In this document: positions 51,614-59,242 of the stretch, piece by piece
Layout: every line of letters starts with the position of its first letter
Position numbering within the stretch: the stretch's first letter is position 1
Source of the DNA: Thermostichus sp047462415
Lineage (GTDB): Bacteria; Cyanobacteriota; Cyanobacteriia; Thermostichales; Thermostichaceae
NCBI RefSeq assembly: GCF_047462415.1
Contig: NZ_JANSJE010000015.1
Location: 1-64,000, forward strand
Length of the DNA: 64,000 nucleotides
Reading direction: 5' to 3'
Translations under genes and position numbers: made by a program
Notes under the pieces: model-generated
Database searches by the model: none
What the model saw: the letters and a program-made list of their open reading frames with translations, nothing else
What the model was told of the DNA's origin: nothing

Positions 51614-52303
51614 ATGGGCCAGTTGTTTGTCAAAATCTGCGGGATCACCCGTCAGGATCAGGCGGAGGCCATTGCCGCGTTGGGGGTGAGCGCTCTTGGG
51701 TTTATTGCTGTGCCCGATACGCCTCGCTATTTGCCCCTACAGGAAATGGCCCGCTGGGTGGGATCTCTGCCCGGCCCTGTGGAAAAAGTGGGGGTCTTTC
51801 TGGATCAGGATCCCCGCGTCATCGCCGCCTGGGTGGAAGCGGTGGGCCTCACGGCCATCCAGTTGCACGGCCAGGAATCCCCCCAGGATTGTCGGCAGTT
51901 GGGGGAATGGCTGCCCGGGATCCGCCGCATCAAGGCCTTGCGCATTCGCCACCCGGCGGATCTGGAAGGGGCCAATCTCTACCGAGACTGTGTAGAGGGG
52001 CTGCTCTTGGATGCCTATCACCCCCAACAGGCGGGTGGAACGGGGCAAACCCTCAATTGGCCGGAACTGGCCCACCGATCCCTGCCCTTGCCTTGGCTGC
52101 TGGCCGGTGGGTTGAAACCGGACAATGTGCGGCAGGCCCTCAGCCACCTTCAGCCCAACGGCATCGATCTCTCCAGCGGTGTGGAACGCCGGCCAGGCGA
52201 TAAAGACATCGACAAAGTCCGGCACCTGTTGCAGCAGCTCCGCTCCCAGGGGTGGGAGATCGCTTCCGGGTGGCCACTGACACATGATAGGCCGGATCCC
52301 TAG
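51614..52303 (+). CDS. trpF: Phosphoribosylanthranilate isomerase
   Basis: 229 residues. Third step of tryptophan synthesis from anthranilate. The TIM-barrel signatures are MGQLFVKICGIT (catalytic Cys region), ALGVSALGFIAVPDTPRYL, AIQLHGQES and PWLLAGGLKPDNV with NGIDLSSGVERRPGDKD. ATG 51614 follows GGAAGGGATCCC. Its stop overlaps that of the convergent RodZ-like gene (CTAG shared). No other trp genes are near. Confidence 0.96.
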   Translation: MGQLFVKICGITRQDQAEAIAALGVSALGFIAVPDTPRYLPLQEMARWVGSLPGPVEKVGVFLDQDPRVIAAWVEAVGLTAIQLHGQESPQDCRQLGEWLPGIRRIKALRIRHPADLEGANLYRDCVEGLLLDAYHPQQAGGTGQTLNWPELAHRSLPLPWLLAGGLKPDNVRQALSHLQPNGIDLSSGVERRPGDKDIDKVRHLLQQLRSQGWEIASGWPLTHDRPDP

Positions 52304-53193
52304 CGCAGGGACTGAATATCCAACCCCGGCTCAAACATCAGTTCTTTCACTTCTCCAAACCGGCCCATCACCCCAAGCTCCCGGTCGTTAAAGGTCACCA
52401 ACACACCGCCCGCATTGCCGGTACGCAAAACAATCGATTGCTCCGCTTCCCAATTCAACTCGGCCCCTGGCTGTAAGGTAGCCTCGAAAACCGTTTGCCC
52501 ATCGGCAATGACCCGCAACCAGGAGGGGCGCTCGACAACGCGGATGTCCAGACGCACCGGCTTGCGCCCCACTCCCCCTGAGTAGGCTTCCAATATCTCG
52601 GGAAAAACGCCTTGAATGCGCGTCCATTGGTCAAGGGTGGGAAACAGTTGGCGGGCCGTAGGCTGAGCTGCCGGCAGGGTGCGATCCGGAGAGTTGGCAG
52701 CAGGGGGTTGCTGGCCAGATCCCTCTCGGCCAATCCTCGGCAGGCTCACCAGCCAACGCCCAAAGGGATTGCCTGTGCCTTCCAAAAGAGCCGATAATCC
52801 CCCCACTGCCAGCACGACCAGCACCACATAGGCGACCCAAAGGTGGAGAGGGCGCAGGGCAAAGGCGGGCTGCCCACCAGCAGCCAGAAGGGGAGCAGAT
52901 CCAGGGGGCGTTTTGGCCGATAGAAGTGGAAGAGCCTGCCGAGACAGGGCTTCGCCATCCAACCCCAAATAGTTGGCATAGTGCTTGAGAAACCCTTGCA
53001 CATAGACCGGCTCCGGCAACCGGCTCAAATCGGCTTCCTCCAGCGCCTGTAGATACTGGGAGCGAATAAAGGTATCGTTGGCTACTTCGCTTAACGTCAG
53101 GCCCCGTGCCTCCCGTGTTTGCCGCAGCAGGGATCCCAGGGCTTCCAATCGCGTTAGCGGGACGGAGTCCTTAGAGTGTGCTGACTCTTGCAT
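52300..53193 (-). CDS. RodZ-like protein (HTH_25, membrane segment, DUF4115)
   Basis: 297 residues. The N-terminal helix-turn-helix (about 15-85: LGSLLRQTREARGLTLSEVAND, YVQGFLKHYANYLGLD) is of the RodZ type. One membrane segment follows (LWVAYVVLVVLAVGGLSALL), then a Pro-rich spacer and a C-terminal DUF4115 beta domain (RPSWLRVIADGQTVFEATL). RodZ links MreB to the membrane in rod-shaped cells. The first residues include KDSVPLTRLEAL, encoded by a repeat copy just before the HTH, so the repeat may have supplied the start region. Confidence 0.88.
   Translation of the reverse strand: MQESAHSKDSVPLTRLEALGSLLRQTREARGLTLSEVANDTFIRSQYLQALEEADLSRLPEPVYVQGFLKHYANYLGLDGEALSRQALPLLSAKTPPGSAPLLAAGGQPAFALRPLHLWVAYVVLVVLAVGGLSALLEGTGNPFGRWLVSLPRIGREGSGQQPPAANSPDRTLPAAQPTARQLFPTLDQWTRIQGVFPEILEAYSGGVGRKPVRLDIRVVERPSWLRVIADGQTVFEATLQPGAELNWEAEQSIVLRTGNAGGVLVTFNDRELGVMGRFGEVKELMFEPGLDIQSLR
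53149..53172 (-). repeat. Intragenic KDSVPLTR element, copy 3
   Basis: On the minus strand AAGGACTCCGTCC joins CGCTAACGCGA within the first 16 codons of the RodZ-like gene. It is read in the same frame as the copies at 5165 and 27870. Confidence 0.8.
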
Positions 53194-53305
53194 CGTTTGG
53201 TCACCTGTGGAAGAGAGGAAGCTGGTTTACAAGCAGCCCCAAATTGTCAGCAGACAAGAAGATACAGCCGCAAGCCGTTCTGTCCTTTTCTCCCCGTACC
53301 CAACA

Positions 53306-54124
53306 TTATGAAGAAGGACGGGAAGAGAAAAAAGAGGCGATCTTGGGCAGAGCTGAGCTGTCGGCGGCGGCAAACGGGGCCAGCAAGGCCTGAACCTCTT
53401 GGGGATCCAACTGGCGGAACTGGCCTGCCCTCAGATTGCCCAGACGTACTGGGCCGATGGCTTCCCGATGCAAGGCCAGCACCGGATGCCCAAGCTGCTC
53501 TGCCACCCGCCGAATTTGTCGGTTGCGTCCCTCAAACAAAACTATCCTCAGCCAGGAGGAATCGGGATGCTTTCTCTGCCCGGAATCGGGGGCAGAACAA
53601 AACTCCACTTCCGCCGGCAGAGTGGTGTACCCCTCTAAGTCTACTCCGTCTCGCCACTGTTGCAGGGTGGCCTGGCTCGGATGTCCCTGTACCTGGACTC
53701 GATAGGTTTTGGGCAGATGGTAGCGCGGATGGGTTAGCTTCAGTGTCAGGTCACCATCGTTGGTGAGCAGCAAAGCGCCACTGCTATCGACATCCAGTCG
53801 GCCCACGGGATAGAGGCGGATCTGTCGGTTCCAGGGTGGGGGAAGCAGATCCAGCACTGTCTTGCGTCCCCAGGGATCCTTACAGGTGGACAAGACCCCC
53901 AGCGGCTTGTGCAGAAGCAAAACGTGGCGGGCCGGATCCCTGCAAGAGATTGGCCGCCCATCCACCTCGACGCAATCCTGTTCCGGATCAGCCTTAAAGC
54001 CCAGCTCGGTGACCACTTTCCCATTCACCCGAATGCGACCCGCCAGGATCCAGGCTTCCACCTGGCGACGAGAGGCCAAGCCCTGCTGAGCCAAAAGCTT
54101 CTGGAGCCGTTGGGGTTTTGCCAT
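53306..54124 (-). CDS. RsuA/RluB-family pseudouridine synthase
   Basis: 272 residues. An S4 domain (AKPQRLQKLLAQQGLASRRQVE and GRIRVNGKVV) precedes the catalytic domain with the Asp motif YPVGRLDVDSSGALLL. The RNA-contact region LFEGRNRQIRRVAEQLGHPV is also present. It modifies uridine in rRNA, most likely 23S (RluB/E/F type). ATG 54124 is chosen; the frame runs 31 codons further upstream into the preceding gene. It follows the 169-residue gene by 40 nt. Confidence 0.93.
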   Translation of the reverse strand: MAKPQRLQKLLAQQGLASRRQVEAWILAGRIRVNGKVVTELGFKADPEQDCVEVDGRPISCRDPARHVLLLHKPLGVLSTCKDPWGRKTVLDLLPPPWNRQIRLYPVGRLDVDSSGALLLTNDGDLTLKLTHPRYHLPKTYRVQVQGHPSQATLQQWRDGVDLEGYTTLPAEVEFCSAPDSGQRKHPDSSWLRIVLFEGRNRQIRRVAEQLGHPVLALHREAIGPVRLGNLRAGQFRQLDPQEVQALLAPFAAADSSALPKIASFFSSRPSS

Positions 54125-54164
54125 GGGGATTGAACGGCAAAAGCAGCAACCGAAGCTGAGGGTG

Positions 54165-54674
54165 CTAGGCAGCGGAGTCTTCGGGATTGGAGAGCCGGTC
54201 GGGCAAATCGACGGCATTGGGGGGCAACAGCAGCATTGCCGACTTCGACCCTGAGCTATCTCCTAAAGAATAGCTGAGGCCACAATCAAATTCTTCTGCC
54301 AGCCGGCAGACTTCCTTGAGATCTCCCACCGACCAGATGCTCCAACTGCTGCGAATCTGGTTATCTACCCACACTTCCACACGGTTGCCCTCGATGTGAA
54401 TGATGCGCTTGGGGTTGATTTCTGAAACGCGGCCTGTAGACTCAGCCAAGGCCTCCGGCCCGCTGACGCCAACGGAAGATTTTTGCCTCAAAGCCCCCAG
54501 AGCAGCCATTAACTGCGGCAGAGCCAGTAAAAGGTGCTGAGTGGCTTGTTGGGGTTGCCCTTTCAAGCAGGAAACCAAAGCTTCGGCAACACTCTGGTTC
54601 AGAGCCTGCAGAGCTTGGAGAGGGGTGGCACCTGCCAGGGCGGGATCCGGTTGCAGTGGGCTTTGAACATCCAT
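54165..54674 (-). CDS. Hypothetical protein upstream of the pseudouridine synthase
   Basis: 169 residues. The N-terminal half is helical (LQALNQSVAEALVSCLKG; HLLLALPQLMAALGALR). The C-terminal half has strands: RIIHIEGNRVEVWVDNQIRS, SWSIWSVGDLKEVCRLAEEF and SAMLLLPPNA. No signal peptide or membrane segment. Codon use matches its neighbours. I do not recognise the family. Confidence 0.7.
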   Translation of the reverse strand: MDVQSPLQPDPALAGATPLQALQALNQSVAEALVSCLKGQPQQATQHLLLALPQLMAALGALRQKSSVGVSGPEALAESTGRVSEINPKRIIHIEGNRVEVWVDNQIRSSWSIWSVGDLKEVCRLAEEFDCGLSYSLGDSSGSKSAMLLLPPNAVDLPDRLSNPEDSAA

Positions 54675-55045
54675 GAAAAGGCAGAAAAGGCATGGACAGA
54701 AACTTTACAGCCCTTTCGCAGGTTCGCTACAGCGACGCTGATGCCTTCGCGTTATCAGTGGGCGGCACTATTGCGACTCCCAGTTGGGATAGAGCGCTCT
54801 GGTGGTCGTTTAGGCGTGCCGCAGGCATTGATCCTGTTCAGGTAACCACGGGAAGGGCTGTGTAGTTTCTTCAGCCTAACAAATCCAAAAACTTCTCGGT
54901 GAGAAAACCTGGCTTTGACATTGTCCGCGTCGCCGCGAAGCCGTTGGCCATCAGGGTAGATTCTTTGCTCTCTTGTGCACAGCAGGCTGAGCTTTAGCGC
55001 AGATCCCCCAAGGTGGCACGAAAGTGGGCAGCCATTGTTGTTTGC
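54675..55045. other. Intergenic region with a core-repeat copy
   Basis: 371 nt between the rbfA end and the 169-residue gene. It contains GTTCGCTACAGCG at 54722-54734, one mismatch from the inverted core. No gene or terminator is supported. Confidence 0.45.
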
Positions 55046-55474
55046 TCAATTGTCTTCTTCACCCCCGGCGGTGTCCTCCATCGTTTCCTCAACCCCGGGC
55101 TCCTCCTGTTGTTGAGCCTCGGCAGGCGGTCTCAGTTGGTTGAGCAGGGTCAGAACCCGGGATCCCCGCTCCAAAGAGCGATCCTGCAAAAACACCACCG
55201 TCGGCACCCGTCGCAGGCCGAGGCGCTGGCCAATTTCCCGCCGCACGAAGGGAGTGGCAGAGGCCAGCCCCTCCATGGTCTGCTGCTGGGCCGCTTCATC
55301 GCCATAGATGCTGACGAAGATGCGGGCATTTTGCAAGTCATTGGAAACCTCGACATCCACAATGCTGACCATGCCCGCCCCCACGCGGTCATCTTTGATC
55401 TCCGAGAGCAGGATTTGGCTGACCTCCCGTTTGATCAGCTCGGCTACCCGTGCCACCCGTCGCGCTGTCGCCAT
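55046..55474 (-). CDS. rbfA: Ribosome-binding factor A
   Basis: 142 residues, KH-like fold, needed for 16S rRNA 5'-end maturation and cold adaptation. The opening RRVARVAELIKREVSQILLSEIKD (in part) and the segments GMVSIVDVEVSNDLQNARIFVSIYG (in part) and RREIGQRLGLRRVPTVVFLQD match the family. The C-terminal 30 residues are acidic and not conserved. Single gene. Confidence 0.95.
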   Translation of the reverse strand: MATARRVARVAELIKREVSQILLSEIKDDRVGAGMVSIVDVEVSNDLQNARIFVSIYGDEAAQQQTMEGLASATPFVRREIGQRLGLRRVPTVVFLQDRSLERGSRVLTLLNQLRPPAEAQQQEEPGVEETMEDTAGGEEDN

Positions 55475-55666
55475 TTTTGGATACCTAGGTTACCGCTCAT
55501 CCGCAAACCGGCTCTGGCCGGTGTGGAGCAGAGTCCTCGTCGGCTCGATCCCCAGAACAGTAGCCGATGCTACGAGCATCTCTCTCTTCTACCTTTATCT
55601 TGAATCCATGTCCACCTTGCCTTGAGTATGAATACCTAAAGCCATCGATGGATGGATGGAGACGTG

Positions 55667-55882
55667 ATGATCAAGACGCCAGAGGCCCTGCGGCGCTCCA
55701 TTGAGCAGTTTATGCTGAATGTCACAGAGCCGCTTGACCCCTTGCTCTCCCTGAAGCTAACTCAATTGGTGGTGATGTTGGGGGATACAGCTTATGCAAT
55801 GGGGTACAGCGATGGCCAACAAAAGCCAGATGAACGCTGCCGCTATTGTCCCAGCCGGCTGCTCGACCGTCCAGAGATTTGA
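55667..55882 (+). CDS. Small conserved-looking protein with CRYC motif
   Basis: 71 residues from the ATG at 55667 (GGAGACGTG stands just before it). It is helical, MIKTPEALRRSIEQFMLNVT to LSLKLTQLVVMLGDTAYAMG, and ends with DERCRYCPSRLLDRPE, whose CxxC could bind metal. An ATG 15 nt upstream is in frame. It lies 112 nt upstream of the photolyase gene, same strand. Family not recognised. Confidence 0.65.
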   Translation: MIKTPEALRRSIEQFMLNVTEPLDPLLSLKLTQLVVMLGDTAYAMGYSDGQQKPDERCRYCPSRLLDRPEI

Positions 55883-55994
55883 CAGAGCCCTTTAAGGTTC
55901 TTCATAGTCTAGCTCCTGGCTGTCCAGGAGGGGGGAATGAGTTGAAAGGGGTGGTGGGAACCGGCCAAGATGGGATCCCGTCCCTCAGTAGCCT

Positions 55995-57458
55995 ATGACT
56001 TCCCCGGTTTTGATTTGGCACCGTCGCGATCTGCGGCTAGCAGACAACACAGCCCTACACGCGGCGGCGCAGCGCAGCCCGCAGGTGGTGCCGGTTTTCG
56101 TTTTCGACCCGCAGGTTTTGCAGCGGGCGGATATGGCCCCGGCCAGGGTGGCGTTTCTCCTCCAGGCATTGCAGGAGCTGCAGGAGCGCTACGCCCAGAT
56201 GGGGATCCCGCTCCTCTGGCGGCGGGGGGATCCGGCGGTGGAGCTGCGGCAGTTGGCCACCGAGCTGGGGGCGCAGGCCGTGTTTTGGAACGAGGATCTG
56301 GATCCCTTGGCCCGGCAGCAGGAGAGTCAGGTGCGGGCCAGCTTGACGGAAGCCGGGATCCCGTCTTTTTCTTACCAAGATATGCTGCTGCACGGTCCGG
56401 GGGAAGTGGTGACCCAGGCGGGGGATCCCTACTCGGTTTTTACCCCTTTCTGGCGCCGCTGGTCCAGCTTGCCTAAGCCGGATCCCTTCCCCACTCCCAA
56501 GGAGCTCCAGCCGCTGCCAAGCCTGAAAGCTCAACCTCTGCCCACCTTGGCGGATCTGGGCTTTGTCTGCAACCAGCGGATCCCGGCGGCAGGCGAGAGG
56601 GCAGCTCAAGCGCTGCTTGAGGATTTTTGTCAGGGCCTGCGCATTTTGGACTACGAGCAGGCCCGCAATTTTCCGGCTGAACAGGGTACCTCTCTCCTCA
56701 GTCCCCACCTGTGCTGGGGAACCATCGGCATTCGTCAGGTGTGGCAGGCCACGCGGGAGGTGGAAGCAGAGGTGCGCAGTGAAGAGGCCGAAAGCAGCCT
56801 GCAAACTTGGCGGCAGGAGCTGTGCTGGCGCGAGTTTTACAAGCATGTCCTGGCCCACTGGCCCCACGTGGAGAGCGGCGCCTACCGGCGAGCTTTTGAT
56901 GCGCTGGAGTGGGGCAACCGGCAGGACTGGTTTCAGGCCTGGTGCTCCGGACAGACGGGTTACCCCATCGTGGATGCGGCCATGCGCCAGCTCAACGAGA
57001 CCGGCTGGATGCACAACCGCTGCCGCATGATCGTGGCCAGCTTTTTAACTAAAGATCTGCTCATCGACTGGCGCTGGGGAGAGCGCTACTTTATGCAGAA
57101 GCTGGTGGACGGGGATCTGGCCGCCAACAACGGCGGCTGGCAGTGGAGCGCCGGTGTGGGCACGGATCCCAGGCCGCTGCGCATCTTCAACCCGGCCACC
57201 CAGGCAGCCCGCTACGACCCGGAAGGGGAGTACATCCGTCGCTACCTGCCGGAGCTGGCGGGGCTAGATACCCCGGCTTTGCTGTGGGTGGGGGAGGATC
57301 CCAAGGGATCCTGGGCCCTACAGGAGCGGCGGCGCTGCGGCTACCCGGATCCCATCGTGGATCACAAGGTGCAGCAGCAGGAGTTCAAGCGGCGCTACCA
57401 GGCGGTGCAGCAGAGGCACTCTCAGCCGGCCCAGGGCAGACTATCCACTCTTTCCTAG
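55995..57458 (+). CDS. phr: Deoxyribodipyrimidine photolyase
   Basis: 487 residues. Repairs cyclobutane pyrimidine dimers with blue light and FAD, with an antenna cofactor. The N-terminal Rossmann antenna domain starts PVLIWHRRDLRLADNTAL. The FAD domain has CWREFYKHVLAHWP, TGYPIVDAAMRQLNETGWMHNR (in part) and LAANNGGWQWSAGVGTD. The C-terminal photolyase signatures identify the class I CPD group. It serves UV protection in a phototroph. Repeat R6 follows. Confidence 0.96.
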   Translation: MTSPVLIWHRRDLRLADNTALHAAAQRSPQVVPVFVFDPQVLQRADMAPARVAFLLQALQELQERYAQMGIPLLWRRGDPAVELRQLATELGAQAVFWNEDLDPLARQQESQVRASLTEAGIPSFSYQDMLLHGPGEVVTQAGDPYSVFTPFWRRWSSLPKPDPFPTPKELQPLPSLKAQPLPTLADLGFVCNQRIPAAGERAAQALLEDFCQGLRILDYEQARNFPAEQGTSLLSPHLCWGTIGIRQVWQATREVEAEVRSEEAESSLQTWRQELCWREFYKHVLAHWPHVESGAYRRAFDALEWGNRQDWFQAWCSGQTGYPIVDAAMRQLNETGWMHNRCRMIVASFLTKDLLIDWRWGERYFMQKLVDGDLAANNGGWQWSAGVGTDPRPLRIFNPATQAARYDPEGEYIRRYLPELAGLDTPALLWVGEDPKGSWALQERRRCGYPDPIVDHKVQQQEFKRRYQAVQQRHSQPAQGRLSTLS

Positions 57459-57484
57459 CTCTGGACAAGACGTGGCAAGGACTT

Positions 57485-57590
57485 CCCTCACCCCCAACCC
57501 CTCTCCCTCAGGGACTCCCTCACCCCCAACCCCTCTCCCTGAGGGAGAGGGGAGTTAGAGCAGCGCGTTCGCGACAGCGTTGCGTTAATG
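57485..57590. repeat. Composite palindromic repeat R6
   Basis: Two CCCTCACCCCCAACC units; the second is followed by stem CCCCTCTCCC/GGGAGAGGGG (loop TGA), then GCGCGTTCGCGACAGCGTTG. It begins 27 nt past the photolyase stop and shares the GTTCGCGACAGCG core with R1. Confidence 0.85.
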
Positions 57591-57668
57591 ACTTATGGAA
57601 ATGAAAAGGGGATCGCCTGGATCCCCTCGGTCTTCAGAAGTTCGGAGCCAATGCCGGGTTGCCTGAGA

Positions 57669-59006
57669 CTACGGCTTCAGCTCGCTGGGGATGCGCTCCC
57701 CGAAGAGAACTGTGTAGAGAATGCGGTAGATGTCGGTGTTCAGGATCCCGGTGGTGGGCACCAGCTCTTGGGCGTTCAGGCCCGCCGCGCGGGCGATAAC
57801 TCCACTGCCGGCGTCGTCTCCAGTGGCCCACGCCACCGCAAAGGGGCGGCGGTTGCCGTTCTTGTCGGGTGCTGAAACAAATGGCTTCGTACCCGTGCCC
57901 TCGACGCCATCGATAGGGGCGCCGCTTTCTTCGGGGTCAGTGGGGGGCAGCGGCTCATCGGCAGACTCCACATCCACCAACTGCATCCCGCCGGCGTTGC
58001 TGTCGCTGGTGGTGATCATGAAGGTTTTGGGATTCTTCTCGATGAAGTTAAGAATTACCCCAATGGCATCGTCAGCCCGCTTCATGGCCTCCAGGCAGCC
58101 GGAAGCATTGAGGTTGTTGCACATGTTGTCGGTGCCCTCTTCCTCAATGACGGCGAAGAAGCCCTTGGGATTGCGGGAGATCCGCTCTAGGGCAAACTGC
58201 GTCATCTCGGCAATGGTGGGTGCGCTGGCAATGTAGTTGGGCAGGTTTTGGGCCCGCAGCTCTTCTTCAGGTTTGTCGTAGAAGGTGTCCTCTACGTTGA
58301 ACACCCCCAAAACCTTGGCGGCATCCGCCGGCAGCTTCAGCAGCTCGTCGCGGGTATAGACGACGGCATACCCTTTTTTCTTGGCTTCCTCGATGAGGTT
58401 GCGGCCATCCTTGCGCTTCCCTTGGCCAAAGCGCCCCTGGACGCCTTCCGGCAACAGCCATTCCTCACCGGCCCCCAGGATGATGTCTACCCCCGACTCC
58501 ACCACTTCCAGGGCAATCTCCTCGTAGTCGCTGCGCTTGGGAGCTTCAGCCACAAAAGCAGCCGTCCCCGGCTCGATGATGGATCCCGACTGCACCAGAG
58601 CCGTGCCCAGGCCTGCCTCAATGGCATCTTCCATAATTGTGTTCAGGGTGCCGTTGGCCGAGGGATACTCTTTGCCGTCGGGATCCAAGCCAAAAGTCGC
58701 GCCATGCACGCGAGTGCCTGTGGCATGCGTCACCGCCCCGCCGTTGGAGGTTCCACCCAACAGGTCAAGGTGATGGCCACGATAGGTGGTGATGACAGGC
58801 AGGCGATCCCAGTTCAAGAAGCCATCCGGGCCGTAGTGGAGAATGCGGGTGATGTCCCAGTGAGAGGCCGAAGTGCCATCGGGGTGGAAAAAGATCGCCC
58901 CGTTGCCGGTCGGCTTTGGCGCCGCCTGGGCCAGGCTAGAAAAAAGGGAAGAGGACAGCAAGCACAGCGTTGCGGCCAGAGCTGCCCTCAGAGAATGGTT
59001 ACGCAT
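57669..59006 (-). CDS. phoA: Secreted alkaline phosphatase
   Basis: 445 residues with an N-terminal signal peptide (MRNHSLRAALAATLCLLSSS to LAQA). Alkaline phosphatase superfamily: NGAIFFHPDGTSASHWDITR (metal Asp near the start), the nucleophile region THATGTRVHGATFG, and metal ligands in VIEEEGTDNMCN and MITTSDSNAGG. It releases phosphate from organic esters in the periplasm. Compared with E. coli PhoA the nucleophile region is TGT and not SAAS, so it belongs to a different branch. A Pho-box-like sequence lies about 150 nt upstream. Confidence 0.9.
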   Translation of the reverse strand: MRNHSLRAALAATLCLLSSSLFSSLAQAAPKPTGNGAIFFHPDGTSASHWDITRILHYGPDGFLNWDRLPVITTYRGHHLDLLGGTSNGGAVTHATGTRVHGATFGLDPDGKEYPSANGTLNTIMEDAIEAGLGTALVQSGSIIEPGTAAFVAEAPKRSDYEEIALEVVESGVDIILGAGEEWLLPEGVQGRFGQGKRKDGRNLIEEAKKKGYAVVYTRDELLKLPADAAKVLGVFNVEDTFYDKPEEELRAQNLPNYIASAPTIAEMTQFALERISRNPKGFFAVIEEEGTDNMCNNLNASGCLEAMKRADDAIGVILNFIEKNPKTFMITTSDSNAGGMQLVDVESADEPLPPTDPEESGAPIDGVEGTGTKPFVSAPDKNGNRRPFAVAWATGDDAGSGVIARAAGLNAQELVPTTGILNTDIYRILYTVLFGERIPSELKP

Positions 59007-59156
59007 AGTAAATCTGCCCTTGCTTGTTCAAGGCTGAACGTCAAGAAAAGTAACACAGCCTTGGAGCACCTAGCAAGGGCTAGGCTAAACCCGAGGGCAG
59101 AGCTCACTTGTAGCGATGGCCTGCCGCCCCAGTCTATGGCAGGGTCTATACCTAGA

Positions 59157-59175
59157 GTTAACTATCTCTTAACCC
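59157..59175. promoter_or_regulatory. Pho-box-like direct repeat upstream of phoA
   Basis: GTTAACTA (59157-59164), TCT, CTTAACCC (59168-59175): two TTAAC-containing octamers at 11-bp spacing, matching the pattern of SphR/PhoB boxes in cyanobacteria (CTTAACCT repeats). It stands 150 nt upstream of phoA but reads on the opposite strand relative to it. Confidence 0.45.
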
Positions 59176-59242
59176 CTTCATAATGTCAAGGCTTCTCGTA
59201 GAGCTCTTGGGAGACTTGCGCCAGGACATAGCCGTCTTCCGG

